DNA of 39,911 bases, from contig NZ_VSZS01000049.1 of assembly GCF_008180155.1 (NCBI RefSeq), positions 1-39,911 of the forward strand. Reading direction: 5' to 3'. The DNA comes from Neoaquamicrobium microcysteis. Lineage in GTDB: Bacteria > Pseudomonadota > Alphaproteobacteria > Rhizobiales > Rhizobiaceae. Positions 6,824-16,059 of the stretch are shown here, in pieces; the first letter of the stretch is position 1, and each line of letters starts with the position of its first letter. Made by a program: the position numbers and the translations under genes. Below the pieces are notes generated by a model that made no database searches, was not told where the DNA came from, and saw nothing but the letters and a program-made list of their open reading frames with translations.

Positions 6824-8085
6824 TTCTTGGCGCCCCCTTTCATTCCGGCGTTCAAAAACATCGGAAAGAAGCTGATCTGCTTCTTGATTTTGATAACGTC
6901 ATCGACACCAATCGTATTGGCCTTCCTTCGCTCACCTCCGGCGGGCGTTATTACCTCTAGGTCGGGGTTCTCTATGATTGCCGCATGCACGTCGTCGGCA
7001 TGGGCAGGGGTGATGTTGTAGATGCTCTCGTAGAAATCCATGACGGGCATGGCGTTCCCGGATTCCGTGATCAGGCGCGGAATGTCCCCCAGAAGCTGAT
7101 TTTTCGCCGATGCCCGACCGCTGATATCGAAGAGGTACAGCATGCCTTCATCATGCGTTGGATCGTAGGACAGCATGTTTAGGCCTGACCGACCGAAGTG
7201 CGCCTGCAAGCTGGCGTTATCGTGAAGGATATTGTTGTAGACCTGCCTTGCTCGATAAGCGTTGGCGAAGTGAATCAGCCAATAACGCCAGCCTTCTGGG
7301 TTGTTGATCGAAAAGGGGCTGACATAGGGCGCGCATAATCGGAAAGCATCGAATACGATCTTTTCCGCAGTGCCGAGCCAGTCCTTCTGGCTCATCAGCG
7401 AATCGAGCGCCTGGACGTCAATAGTCGTCAGGCCGACATGGTCGAGTTGGGCGCGAAGCCGGTCCGGCTGGTCCTTCTGGAGGAACGCCAGCAGCGAACT
7501 GATGACGAAGGTGTAGAAGACCTCCGCCGCGGGATAGGAATGCATGATGTCGAGGATGGTGTTTCGCTCGACATGACTATGGCCGCATTGATCGAGATTG
7601 AAGATGACGCTCCGATACCGGCCTTGCTCTAGCAGGCGCTTGATATCGTGATAGGCGACTTCGAAGAACTCGTTCAGATATTCGACGCGCAAATGCAATT
7701 TCGGACAGGTTTGGCTACTCTCCGCTTGCATAGGTGCGACATGCGTCTTCAAAAGCTCGATCGCGACGCGGTTGGCGTCGTTGAAAACGAGCAGGCATTC
7801 GACTTCGACAGCGCCAAGCCCTTGGACGGCACGCTGCGTGTTCACTGCCTCGACGGCCCGTTTCAATTCCTCGATGAAAATCAACGGCGATCCGGGCGAG
7901 CCGCACTGATATCGCCCCCCGCCGGCAAAACCGTCGACAATGGCGAGCCGAAACCGCTCTTGCTGAGGTAGCCTGCAGCGCACGGTCAGGTAGTCGAAGA
8001 CATATTCACGTAGTATTTTATGTTTGCGGCGTGAGTGCTCCTCGAGCTTTGCCCCATCGGCCCATTCGTATCGCTTCTCGACCAC
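6820..8085 (-). CDS. tcmP: Three-Cys-motif partner protein TcmP
   Basis: 421 residues, starting at a GTG (MVEKRYEWADGAKLEEHSRR) behind a purine-rich GGGGGGAAG. The family signature is clear: EEHSRRKHKILREYV, then LAIVDGFAGGGRYQCGSPGS, a glycine-rich motif like the S-adenosylmethionine site of methyltransferases, and later FNLDQCGHSHV in the position of the catalytic motif. TcmP proteins are found next to proteins with a three-cysteine motif, and here that partner (DUF5131) lies 27 bases upstream. The biochemical reaction of the pair is not established; a nucleic-acid methyltransferase-like activity is a fair guess from the motifs. The 3' end overlaps the nuclease gene. Length is in the usual range. 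Confidence 0.85.
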   Translation of the reverse strand: MVEKRYEWADGAKLEEHSRRKHKILREYVFDYLTVRCRLPQQERFRLAIVDGFAGGGRYQCGSPGSPLIFIEELKRAVEAVNTQRAVQGLGAVEVECLLVFNDANRVAIELLKTHVAPMQAESSQTCPKLHLRVEYLNEFFEVAYHDIKRLLEQGRYRSVIFNLDQCGHSHVERNTILDIMHSYPAAEVFYTFVISSLLAFLQKDQPDRLRAQLDHVGLTTIDVQALDSLMSQKDWLGTAEKIVFDAFRLCAPYVSPFSINNPEGWRYWLIHFANAYRARQVYNNILHDNASLQAHFGRSGLNMLSYDPTHDEGMLYLFDISGRASAKNQLLGDIPRLITESGNAMPVMDFYESIYNITPAHADDVHAAIIENPDLEVITPAGGERRKANTIGVDDVIKIKKQISFFPMFLNAGMKGGAKK

Positions 8086-8112
8086 CTGCGCTTCCCCCCG
8101 ACAGATACTATC

Positions 8113-8901
8113 CTACATTCTAGCCGCGTCCTGCGGGGTTGCTGGCATCTCGTCCCAAGTGCGGCCGCGATACTCACGACCGTTGGCCTTCTTGGAGCGC
8201 TTTTTGTTGTCCTTACCCCAGGTCCCCCACTGCTTGAAGAAGAAGGCGGTGCCGGCGGTCAGACATTGGCCGTAGATTTCATCGATCCATTCTTCCCTGA
8301 TCGGCCGAGCGGATTTGCCGCTTTCACCGCCCACGATTGCCCAATGAATGTCACGCAGATCGACAGCGCCGACCGATCCAATCAGTGGCTCAAAAGATAT
8401 GAAGCGAATGGCTGCGGGCGCCTGGCGGAGGTAGTCGACACGGCTCACGACATCTGCATTTTCGATACTAGTGCCAAGCCAGACATTAGGCAGGATGTCG
8501 TCCATCTGCGAGGCGACAAGCGCTGACATTCGTTCGGGGCGCTTTGTAAGGATCTGATAGTTGTGGCGCGGCGTCTCGCGCATGACCTTCCAGACGCCGA
8601 GGATGAATTCGTCGCTGACGCCCTCGTGGAAGAGATCGCTCATCGAGTTTACGAAGATCTTCCGCGGCTTTTTCCACCCATAGGGAATAGAAAGTGCCTC
8701 GCGGTCCTCCCGCACGACGCCATTCCACACCGTGCGCTTGCCCGTTTTTCGAGTGAGACCCGCATATTTTCCGATGCCCATAGCCTCAAGGCGCTTGGCC
8801 ATCTCCATCGCATAACAATGGGTGCAACCCGCGGTGACGATCGAGCATCCTGCCACGGGATTCCAAGTGGAGTCTGTCCACTCTATCTGAGTTTCAGCCA
8901 T
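8113..8901 (-). CDS. DUF5131 (phage Gp37/Gp68-type) three-Cys-motif protein
   Basis: 262 residues. Starts MAETQIEWTDSTWNPVAGCS; the three cysteines are Cys19, Cys26 and Cys29 (C-x6-C-x2-C), reminiscent of the iron-sulfur site of radical-SAM proteins although the spacing is not the classic CxxxCxxC. Other family blocks present are KIFVNSMSDLFHEGV, ILTKRPERM, LGTSIENADV, IRFISFEPLIG and WAIVGGESGKSARPI. The family occurs in phages and mobile elements and is paired with TcmP. GGGAGG lies just upstream of the ATG. It heads a three-gene operon with tcmP and the Mrr-like nuclease. The role could be a base or RNA modification or repair-like reaction; nothing in the sequence decides it. Confidence 0.88.
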   Translation of the reverse strand: MAETQIEWTDSTWNPVAGCSIVTAGCTHCYAMEMAKRLEAMGIGKYAGLTRKTGKRTVWNGVVREDREALSIPYGWKKPRKIFVNSMSDLFHEGVSDEFILGVWKVMRETPRHNYQILTKRPERMSALVASQMDDILPNVWLGTSIENADVVSRVDYLRQAPAAIRFISFEPLIGSVGAVDLRDIHWAIVGGESGKSARPIREEWIDEIYGQCLTAGTAFFFKQWGTWGKDNKKRSKKANGREYRGRTWDEMPATPQDAARM

Positions 8902-9573
8902 CTTGCCTCCCGAACTCTTCTGTCAATCGATCGTTTAGCCTACTGAATGAGAACGTGGAATTCGTTATTGATACACGCCGGCAACTACTAGTTCATACGA
9001 ACTCCTGTGGAAATTCCGCGCGAATTCTCTGCGTGTCCGGTCAAATAATGCCCGCTGGTAGAGCCCAGTGTCAGCTCCGATCTGGTTGAGCCTCATGCGA
9101 CACCGGCCAACAATACCTTCTTCTGGCGCAACCGCCACGTCCAGAACGGTCGACAGCAACGTTCGCTCTCAGGCAGCGGCAAAGGTGAAATCAACGGCGG
9201 GCATGAGGCGCATTACTGCCATTCGAGATGCAGACAAGAAAGGTCACCGATGGGTCATGGCGTCGCGTTGCTGGCCGATCGGCAAAGGTCAGCAACGGGT
9301 CCGAATGCCGAAATCCGAGTCCTTGCCGGGAGCCAGCCACGTCGGTTTTGTCGTGATGCTCGAATGATGATCCCCCTTTTCGTCAGCGAGAATCGTTGCG
9401 TGAGCCGCCGTCATGCGGCCAAGGCACAGAGTCCCGTGCCGTCCCTGTTTTCCACCCCGCCGTCGGCGGGGCGGAGCGCAGCGGAGCAGGCGAGGGGGCT
9501 GAACGCGCTCCCCATATAGCGCCGAAGAGAAGCCCCCGAGCTTGTGGTAAACCGGGGCGGGACGGCTGCCGTT
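8902..9573. other. 672-bp gap between the TcmP operon and traG
   Basis: It must contain the promoter of the DUF5131-tcmP-nuclease operon. A 14-base inverted repeat AGTTC-ATAC-GAACT (8990-9003) lies about 90 bases upstream of the DUF5131 start and could be an operator. A 64-codon minus-strand frame at 8965-9159 has some protein character (VLDVAVAPEEGIVGRCRMRL) but no recognisable family and may be a remnant. A hairpin CCCCGCC-GTC-GGCGGGG (9455-9471) lies downstream of traG but lacks a T-run in either direction. Confidence 0.4.
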
Positions 9574-11505
9574 TTAGGATCCAGCCGCTCCCGACTTCGG
9601 CTGGAAGCTGCTCTTGCCGACGAGCGCCGCCATTTCCGGACGGCGGAAGTAGATGGCGCGACCGCACCGCAGCGGCGGGTTGCCACCGGTCAGGATGATC
9701 TGCTCATCGGCGCGCATCTGGGTGACTTCATGCGGCAGGATCAGCGGGCGTTGCGAGAGCTGTTGAGAGCGGGTGCGGGACGAACCCATGTCGCGCGAGG
9801 TTCGGCTGACCTGGTTCACCTCCACGGTGGTCATGCCGCAGCGCTCGGAGATGTACTTCGCTGTCTCCGGATCGTTGATGGCCGAGAACGACACCCAGGA
9901 CGCGGACTCGAACCATTTGCTGGTCGCATCGCGCCCGCCGAAGGCTTCGCGCATCTGACCGAGTGACTGGAACAGCATCAGCAGGGTGATGCCATATTTG
10001 CGGCCAGCATCGCGGGCGGTTTCGATGATGCGCATGTAGCCGAGGCGGGCGGCCTCATCGAGAAGGAACAGGGCGCGTTCCTGCATGTCTCCGTTGCGAT
10101 TGTAGATTGCCTTGAGGAACGCACCGATGATGACACGGGCCATGCCGGGATGATTTTCGAGGGTCGAGAGATCGATGTTGATGAACACGGTGGTGCGCCC
10201 GTTGGCGATGTCGTCGGTCCTGAACGTGTTACCCGACACGATGGCCGCATAGCTGTCGTAAGACAGCCAATGCGTCTCCTTGGCGGCCGTCGCATAGACG
10301 CCCGAGAAGGTTTGCGGCGTCATGTTGATGAAGGGGGCGATGACCTCCTTGACGAACCGGGAGGTCGAGCTTTGATAAAGATCGGCGAGCTTTTCCTTGA
10401 GCGTTTCTTCCGGCTCGGCCAGCCGCGCGCGCACGACGCGCAGCGATCGTTCGCGCTTGGTATCGTCCGGATCGGACAGCATCACGTCGGCGATGACGCC
10501 GGTGATGAGCTGTTCGGCTGAGACGCGGAAGAAATCGTCCGCGCCGGACGTGACGCGCGGTCTCTCCGACATCAGCCACGCCGCCACGGAGGCGATGTCT
10601 TCCTCCGGCGCATTGCCGAAGCGGCCGATCCAATCGAGCACATTGAAGCCGATGTCGGGTCGTTTCGGATCGAGAACGAGCACGTCCTGCCCATGCGCCT
10701 CGCGGTGCGCGGCGACCATGGGGGCAATCTCGGTCGAGGGATCCAGAACGATCAGCGAGCCCTTGAACTTGAGCGCTGTGGGCACAACCATGGAGGTGGT
10801 CTTGTAGCCACCGGAACCGGCGAAGACGATGCCATGGGTCGAACCGAAGCCGCAATCGAAGCAGACGAGCGGTGATCTTCCGCCCTTGCCCCAGGTCTCC
10901 TTGAGACGCGGATCGAAGTTGACGCCAGCAACGGAATCCTCGTCGACGCGATAACGTTCACCGAGGACGATGCCGCCGCTTCCGGCAAAGAGACGAGCCG
11001 TTGTGGCGCTGTCCATCCAATGGCTGTCGCCATGGATGGCGCGACGGCCGGAGAGCCGTTTTGGACCTGTCGCTCCAAACGCGGCATTGCCGCGCAGCGC
11101 AACCCGCAATCCGAACATGCCGGCGACGAAGGCCGTCGCCGCGCCGCCGATGGGGTAGAGGTCGAGGTAGGAGAATATCGTTCCTTCGGGCACCTGGTTG
11201 GCGAAGGCGGACAGGCGCGTCATCTCGGACAACGCTGCGAAGACGACGGCGGCAAGGCCGCCGATCAGGACGCCGAGGCCGGCCGACTGAATTGCAAGTG
11301 AGCCATTCGCGGCGAATAGGAAGATGACACCGATCGCGGCGGCAGCTGCATAGGGCAGGGCAAGACCGATCCGCCCAAGCGTCTGATAACTCTCCGGCGA
11401 ATTCCCGAATGACGCAAGCCAGGTCTCAATCCCCTGGAGCGCGAGCACGATCCCCAACATCATCAATGCCGGTGCGGCCAGCAGCATCAGCTTCTTTGCT
11501 GTCAT
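9574..11505 (-). CDS. traG: Conjugal transfer coupling protein TraG (VirD4 family)
   Basis: 643 residues, the normal length for rhizobial TraG. The N-terminus has membrane segments (about 7-26, 47-67, 74-94 and 120-138), then comes the cytoplasmic ATPase with Walker A GSGGYKTT at 230-237 followed by LIVLDPSTE, and Walker B in [13 protein letters not shown]. It is a hexameric inner-membrane ATPase that brings the TraA-DNA relaxosome to the Trb type IV channel. The start [16 protein letters not shown] at 11505 matches the family N-terminus and overlaps the last 80 bases of traD. It is the last gene of the traC-traD-traG operon transcribed away from oriT. Confidence 0.96.
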   Translation of the reverse strand: MTAKKLMLLAAPALMMLGIVLALQGIETWLASFGNSPESYQTLGRIGLALPYAAAAAIGVIFLFAANGSLAIQSAGLGVLIGGLAAVVFAALSEMTRLSAFANQVPEGTIFSYLDLYPIGGAATAFVAGMFGLRVALRGNAAFGATGPKRLSGRRAIHGDSHWMDSATTARLFAGSGGIVLGERYRVDEDSVAGVNFDPRLKETWGKGGRSPLVCFDCGFGSTHGIVFAGSGGYKTTSMVVPTALKFKGSLIVLDPSTEIAPMVAAHREAHGQDVLVLDPKRPDIGFNVLDWIGRFGNAPEEDIASVAAWLMSERPRVTSGADDFFRVSAEQLITGVIADVMLSDPDDTKRERSLRVVRARLAEPEETLKEKLADLYQSSTSRFVKEVIAPFINMTPQTFSGVYATAAKETHWLSYDSYAAIVSGNTFRTDDIANGRTTVFINIDLSTLENHPGMARVIIGAFLKAIYNRNGDMQERALFLLDEAARLGYMRIIETARDAGRKYGITLLMLFQSLGQMREAFGGRDATSKWFESASWVSFSAINDPETAKYISERCGMTTVEVNQVSRTSRDMGSSRTRSQQLSQRPLILPHEVTQMRADEQIILTGGNPPLRCGRAIYFRRPEMAALVGKSSFQPKSGAAGS

Positions 11506-11716
11506 TGTCGAATATCGCCTTTCCGATTGCGGTCAATCGTGCGCGCTCTGTCGCGTCGCCGAGCCGCGCCACCGCGTCAATGAGGGCGCCGAGAATGACG
11601 GCGCGATCCTCGCTGCGAAGCCCCGCCTTTATGATGAGCCCGCCGAGCTGGATCTTTTCGCGCGCATCCTTCTTCCGGGCTTCCGCCTGTGACGCCCGGT
11701 AGCGGCGTTCATGCAT
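11426..11716 (-). CDS. traD: Conjugal transfer protein TraD (oriT accessory)
   Basis: 96 residues from the ATG at 11716 ([20 protein letters not shown]). TraD family hallmarks are the basic helical N-terminus and the [21 protein letters not shown] block. It is a small cytoplasmic protein of the DNA-processing set in Ti-type plasmids. The start lies inside the end of traC, and the 3' end overlaps traG by 80 bases, so the last ~26 residues are longer than in many homologues. The upstream in-frame extension to 11821 duplicates traC coding sequence in another frame and is not used. Confidence 0.88.
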   Translation of the reverse strand: MHERRYRASQAEARKKDAREKIQLGGLIIKAGLRSEDRAVILGALIDAVARLGDATERARLTAIGKAIFDNDSKEADAAGRTGIDDVGDRARAPGD

Positions 11717-11957
11717 CAGAAGCGTCCGCTTGAGAGCGAGCAGCCGGCTCGGACTTCTTCTGCCTCGTTCCCGTTTGAAATCGCTTTGCCATCTCTTCGA
11801 AGCCAGCGACCAGCTCGGCATCGGACGCGCTCACGTCGCCCAAACCCGCCTTCAGCGCCAGTCGACCGATGCGTTCGGCCTCTTTGGCTTCGGCAAGTTT
11901 CAGCTGCTCCTGCAGGCGTTCGATTTCTTCTCGGATGCGGGAAGTGGGTCGTCTCAT
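11709..11957 (-). CDS. traC: Conjugal transfer protein TraC (oriT accessory)
   Basis: 82 residues beginning [20 protein letters not shown], a coiled-coil-like heptad region, followed by [20 protein letters not shown], then an ERF-type basic tail. TraC family proteins help TraA at oriT of Ti-like plasmids. GGAGAA precedes the ATG with normal spacing. It is the first gene of traCDG and faces the oriT region; its promoter should overlap the dyads at 12013-12061. Confidence 0.88.
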   Translation of the reverse strand: MRRPTSRIREEIERLQEQLKLAEAKEAERIGRLALKAGLGDVSASDAELVAGFEEMAKRFQTGTRQKKSEPAARSQADASDA

Positions 11958-12012
11958 CAGCTTGGTTCTCCGGTTTCGTAGATGGTCGATGCGATCCGGA
12001 GAATCGCATTGC

Positions 12013-12030
12013 ATGTGCGCGGAGCGCACC
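12013..12030. promoter_or_regulatory. 18-bp dyad resembling a Ti tra box
   Basis: GTGCGC-GGA-GCGCAC within ATGTGCGCGGAGCGCACC. The outer positions (ATGTGC...GCAC) match the outer part of the Agrobacterium TraR binding site, which is also an 18-bp dyad, and the location between divergent traC and traA promoters is where that box is found on Ti plasmids. The centre differs. Confidence 0.4.
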
Positions 12031-12046
12031 CTGGGAAAAACCACAG
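12031..12046. promoter_or_regulatory. Candidate TraR box 1 (traC/traA-oriT gap)
   Basis: CTGGGAAAAACCACAG, 13 of 16 positions identical to the perfect dyad CTGTGAAAAGTCACAG upstream of traI (37138-37153). It abuts the dyad at 12013-12030 and precedes the hairpin at 12047-12061. Confidence 0.5.
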
Positions 12047-12156
12047 GTAGGCGCAGCCTACGCATTTCGGGAAGAATCCCGCCGTTCGGAAGAACGGTCC
12101 AAGGGCGCAGTAATACGTTGCAAGCAACGTCGCTGCGTTCGGCCCCGAGGGGGGCC
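12047..12156 (-). other. oriT: Origin of transfer (oriT) with flanking hairpins
   Basis: The core CCAAGGGCGCAGTAATACG (12099-12117) read on the minus strand ends in CTGCGCCCTTGG, the conserved nick region of RSF1010/Ti-type oriTs, next to the inverted repeat ACGTTGC-AA-GCAACGT (12115-12130). By analogy the nick would fall between minus-strand bases paired to 12106 and 12105 (TGCG^CCCTT). Further stem-loops surround it: GTAGGC-GCA-GCCTAC (12047-12061), CGGGA-AGAA-TCCCG (12068-12081), CCGTTC-GGAA-GAACGG (12082-12097) and GGCCCC-GAGG-GGGGCC (12141-12156). The place, between traC and traA, is the standard one. Confidence 0.9.
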
Positions 12157-12205
12157 GCGCTCGACCGAACAGCATTCGCGTTCGGATCGAGAAAGCACCT
12201 GTCCC

Positions 12206-15200
12206 GTGGCGATCACCCACTTCACGCCTCAACTGATCAGCCGCGGCGAAGGCCGCAGTGCTGTTGCGGCGGCAGCCTATCGCCATTGCGCCCGCATGGA
12301 GAACGAGCGCGAAGGCAGGGTGGCGGACTTCTCGCGCAAGCCCGGCATGGTCCATGACGAGTTCGTGTTGCCGACCGATGCGCCGGACTGGGCGAGGACT
12401 CTTATTGCCGACCGCTCGGTTGCGGGAGCATCGGAAGCCTTCTGGAACAAGGTGGAGGCGTTCGAGACCCGCAGGGACGCGCAACTTGCCAAGGAGTTTA
12501 TTCTGGCGCTGCCGCGCGAGCTGACCACCGAGCAGAATATCGCAATGATGCGCGAGTTCGTCGCCGAGCATGTCAGCACGCGCGGGCTGGTCGCGGATTG
12601 GGTCTATCACGACGCGCCGGGCAATCCGCATGCGCATCTGATGACGACATTGCGCCCGCTGACCGAAGAAGGTTTCGGCGGCAAGAAGGTGCCGGTCATC
12701 GGAGAAGACGGACAGCCGGTCCGGTCGAAATCCGGCCAGATCGTGTACAAGCTCTGGGCAGGTGACAAGGCCGACTTCCTCGCATTGCGGGAAGCCTGGT
12801 ATGCCGCCCAGAACAAGCATCTCGAATTGAACGGCCATGACATTCGTGTCGATGGCCGCTCCTATGCCGAGCGCGGCATCGATTTTGAACCGACTTCGCA
12901 TATCGGTGTTCAAGCCAAAAACATTCAGCGGGAGGCAGAGGCTGAAGGGCGCGAGGCCAGGCTTGAACGGCTCGCGTTGCACGAGGAAACGCGGCGCGAG
13001 AATGCGCGCCGGATAGAGCGCCGACCGGAGATCGTACTGGACGCGATCGCGCGCGAGAAGAGCGTCTTCGACGAGCGGGACGTCGCCAAATATCTGCACC
13101 GCTATGTCGATGATCCCGGCCAGTTCGCGAACTTGTTGGCGCGCGTCATGGGAAGCCCGGAAGCCGTGAAGATCGAGGCGGAAGGGGTCGATCCGGAAAC
13201 CGGCGAGCGACTGCCGGAGCGTTTTGCGACGCGTGACATGATCCGCATTGAAGCCGAGATGGGGTATCGGGCCGAGCATCTCGCGACGAACGGCCGGTTC
13301 GGTGTCTCAATGAGCGCGCGCGCCGAAGTCATTGCCGGCCAGACGCAGATTTCCGACGAGCAGGGCATCGGTCTGGAACGCATCACCGGGGACGAGCGCC
13401 TTGCCATCATCGTCGGCCGCGCCGGCGCCGGCAAGACCACCATGATGAAGGCCGCGCGCGAGGTATGGGAGGCTTCGGGCTATCGCGTTGTCGGCGGGGC
13501 GCTCGCCGGCAAGGCGGCCGAAGGTTTAGAAAAGGAGGCTGGCATTGCCTCGCGCACGCTCGCGTCATGGCAATTGCAATGGGAGCGGGGCCGTCTTCAC
13601 CTGGACAAAAGATGCGTGTTCGTGATGGACGAGGCGGGCATGGTGTCGTCGCGCCAGATGGCGGACTTCGTTTCGGCCATTGCCCATGCCGGCGCCAAGC
13701 TCGTTCTTGTCGGTGATGCCGACCAACTGCAGCCGATCGAGGCGGGCGCTGCATTCCGCTCGCTCGCCGATCGCGTCGGCTATGCCGAGCTCGGCACGAT
13801 CTATCGTCAGCGCGAGCAATGGATGCGCGATGCCTCGATGGATCTTGCCCGAGGCAAGATCGGCGCGGCGATCTCCGCCTATCAGAGGCGGGGGCGCTTG
13901 ATCGGAATGGAGTTGAAGGACCAGGCGGTCAGCGCGCTCGTCCGCGACTGGATTGCCGACTACGACCCGAACCGGTCGAGCTTGATCCTTGCGCATCTTC
14001 GCCGCGATGTGCGGACACTGAACGAGCTCGCACGTGGCGCGCTTCTCGAGCGTGGTGTGATCGAGCAAGGCCATGCCTTCCGCACCGAGGACGGGATGCG
14101 GAACTTCGCTCCCGGCGATCAGATCGTGTTCCTGAAGAACGAGGGTTCGCTTGGCGTCAAGAACGGCATGATCGGCCGCATCATCGAGGCCGAGAAAGGG
14201 CGCTTCGTCGCCGAGGTCGGCGATGGAGGTGGTCCGGGCGACAGACGGCGTGTGGAGGTTGACCAGCGGTTATATCGCAATGTCGACCACGGCTATGCGA
14301 CCACCATTCACAAGTCCCAGGGCGCCACCATCGACCGGGTGAAGGTGCTGGCCACGCTCTCGCTCGACCGGCACCTGACCTATGTGGCGATGACTCGCCA
14401 CCGGCATGACGTGAAGCTTTATTACGGACGCCGCTCTTTCGAGAAGGCGGGCGGGCTCATCCAGAATCTCTCCAAGCGCGGGGCCAAGGACACGACGCTC
14501 GATTTCGCCGGATCGAAGCTCTACGAGCAGGCGCTTTCCTATGCCAACAGTCGCGGCCTCTACGGCGCGCGTGTGGCGAAAGCCCTGGTCGAGAACCAGC
14601 TCCGTTGGATCAGGGAGCAGCGCGATCGGCTCGAGACGGCCGCCGCCAGGCTTTCAATTTTCATCGGGCGGTTCGGTCGTGCCGCCGATCGTCAGGCAGC
14701 GGCTGCCGCGACCGCGACTGCTGCTCCCGTTTCCCAGCCCTGGATTCGCGGCCTCGCGACCTGGGCGCAATCCATCCCGCAGCTCGTGGAGGCCAAATTG
14801 CAATCAGACGCCACGCTTACCCATGCCTGGACCCAGCTTCGCGACCGCGTTGCCCAAGTCTATGAGAATCCCGATGGCGCTATTGATGCGATGAACCTTT
14901 CCGCAATCATGAGCGCCAGTGAAGCGGAAAGGCAAACAGCGCAAACCCGCATCCTCGACCAGCTCGGTCGCGATCCGGAGGCCTACGGTGAGTTGCGCGG
15001 CAAGACCGGCATGTTCGCATCGGCTGTCGCCAAGGCGGAACGGCAGCGGGCCTTGAACAACGTTCCGGCACTCAAGGACAACCTTGCCCGCTATGTGCGG
15101 CTACGCGCCCAGATCGGAGATCTTCGCACCGTCGAATTGTCGCGCGAGCGTGACCGCAGCCGCGTCGACATTCCTGCATTGTCCGGATCGGCGCAGGGCG

Positions 15201-15529
15201 TGCTTGACCGCATCCGCGATGCGATCGATCGCAACGATCTTTCGGCCGCGCTCGGTTTCGCCCTGGCCGACAAAATGGCGAAGGCGGAGATCGACCAGCT
15301 CAACAAGGCGCTCGATCAGCGTTTTGGGGAACGCGCCTTCCTTGGCTCGAAAGAGGCCAAGGGGCCGGCCTATGAGGCAGCCGCGGCACAAGTCGCCGAG
15401 GGCGACCGGTCGAAACTGGTCGCGGCATGGCCAAGTTTCAACGCTGCGCAGCGCGTCGCGGCCTATGAACGGGCGCAGAAGCAGACTCAGGCCCAGGGCC
15501 AGGTCCGCGATCAGGGCATGACCCGATGA
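12206..15529 (+). CDS. traA: Relaxase-helicase TraA
   Basis: 1107 residues from a GTG at 12206 (MAITHFTPQLISRGEGRSAV), the expected length. The N-terminal MobA/MobL relaxase domain has the probable nicking tyrosine at Tyr25 (AAAAYRHCAR) and the metal-binding histidine cluster HDAPGNPHAH at 135-144. The second half is a RecD/TraI-like superfamily 1 helicase: Walker A GRAGAGKTT at 404-412, Walker B VFVMDEAGMVS, and the late motifs TIHKSQGATIDRV and YVAMTRHRHD. It cleaves oriT on the minus strand, stays bound to the 5' end and unwinds the DNA during transfer. The open frame extends back to 11711 but that part overlaps oriT and traC; the GTG fits the family start. The stop overlaps traF by ATGA. 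Confidence 0.96.
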   Translation: MAITHFTPQLISRGEGRSAVAAAAYRHCARMENEREGRVADFSRKPGMVHDEFVLPTDAPDWARTLIADRSVAGASEAFWNKVEAFETRRDAQLAKEFILALPRELTTEQNIAMMREFVAEHVSTRGLVADWVYHDAPGNPHAHLMTTLRPLTEEGFGGKKVPVIGEDGQPVRSKSGQIVYKLWAGDKADFLALREAWYAAQNKHLELNGHDIRVDGRSYAERGIDFEPTSHIGVQAKNIQREAEAEGREARLERLALHEETRRENARRIERRPEIVLDAIAREKSVFDERDVAKYLHRYVDDPGQFANLLARVMGSPEAVKIEAEGVDPETGERLPERFATRDMIRIEAEMGYRAEHLATNGRFGVSMSARAEVIAGQTQISDEQGIGLERITGDERLAIIVGRAGAGKTTMMKAAREVWEASGYRVVGGALAGKAAEGLEKEAGIASRTLASWQLQWERGRLHLDKRCVFVMDEAGMVSSRQMADFVSAIAHAGAKLVLVGDADQLQPIEAGAAFRSLADRVGYAELGTIYRQREQWMRDASMDLARGKIGAAISAYQRRGRLIGMELKDQAVSALVRDWIADYDPNRSSLILAHLRRDVRTLNELARGALLERGVIEQGHAFRTEDGMRNFAPGDQIVFLKNEGSLGVKNGMIGRIIEAEKGRFVAEVGDGGGPGDRRRVEVDQRLYRNVDHGYATTIHKSQGATIDRVKVLATLSLDRHLTYVAMTRHRHDVKLYYGRRSFEKAGGLIQNLSKRGAKDTTLDFAGSKLYEQALSYANSRGLYGARVAKALVENQLRWIREQRDRLETAAARLSIFIGRFGRAADRQAAAAATATAAPVSQPWIRGLATWAQSIPQLVEAKLQSDATLTHAWTQLRDRVAQVYENPDGAIDAMNLSAIMSASEAERQTAQTRILDQLGRDPEAYGELRGKTGMFASAVAKAERQRALNNVPALKDNLARYVRLRAQIGDLRTVELSRERDRSRVDIPALSGSAQGVLDRIRDAIDRNDLSAALGFALADKMAKAEIDQLNKALDQRFGERAFLGSKEAKGPAYEAAAAQVAEGDRSKLVAAWPSFNAAQRVAAYERAQKQTQAQGQVRDQGMTR

Positions 15530-16059
15530 CGAGACAGGGCAGGGCGCTTGTGATCATCGGCGCCGGGGCCATCCTTCTCGGTTCGATGGCGGCAGTCTTC
15601 GCATGGGGCGGCTATCGGGTGAACTTCACACCCTCATATCCCCTCGGCCTTTGGCAGATAGAAACGCTGGACCGGCCGGTTGCGGTCGGCGACCGTGTAT
15701 TCATCTGCCCGCCTTCCGGTCCCGCCGTCGATCTTGCCCGCGAGCGCTTCTATCTGCCCCGTGGGCTTTGCCCAGCCGGCACAGCGCCGCTCATCAAGAC
15801 CGTCGTCGCGTTGGCCGGGCAGTCCATCCGCGTCGAGAACCAGGTCATCATCGATGACGTGCCCTTGGCAGCTTCGACCGTTCACGCCCTGGACGCCAAA
15901 GGGCGGCCGATGACGCCCTGGACGGGCGGCGTCGTGCCCGAGGGCGAAGTGTTTCTCCATTCCGATTTTGTTGGTTCCTATGATTCAAGATATTTTGGGC
16001 CGCTTCCGGCCGCCGGCGTCCTTGGGCTCGCACAGGAAATCATCACCTTCGCGCCGTAG
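15526..16059 (+). CDS. traF: TraF, S26-type signal peptidase of the transfer system
   Basis: 177 residues. One N-terminal membrane segment (about 8-27, ALVIIGAGAILLGSMAAVFA) is followed by the catalytic region TPSYPLGLWQIE with the presumed nucleophile Ser, and LIKTVVALAGQSI with the general-base Lys; the late block FVGSYDSRYFGPLPA is also conserved. TraF of IncP and Ti plasmids processes the TrbC pilin to its mature, cyclised form at the periplasmic face of the inner membrane. Starts by ATGA overlap with traA and overlaps the start of traB. Confidence 0.93.
   Translation: MTRQGRALVIIGAGAILLGSMAAVFAWGGYRVNFTPSYPLGLWQIETLDRPVAVGDRVFICPPSGPAVDLARERFYLPRGLCPAGTAPLIKTVVALAGQSIRVENQVIIDDVPLAASTVHALDAKGRPMTPWTGGVVPEGEVFLHSDFVGSYDSRYFGPLPAAGVLGLAQEIITFAP

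Noticed and set aside
8965-9159. 64-codon minus-strand gene upstream of the DUF5131 gene
   Set aside because: Some protein-like composition, but no start with a ribosome binding site and no recognised family; kept only as a note in the gap description.
9455-9471. Terminator downstream of traG
   Set aside because: A good 7-bp GC stem, but neither strand has a T-run after it.
11711-12205. Long in-frame upstream extension of traA
   Set aside because: It overlaps traC coding sequence and the oriT hairpins, and the GTG at 12206 gives exactly the family N-terminus (AITHFTPQLISRGEG).
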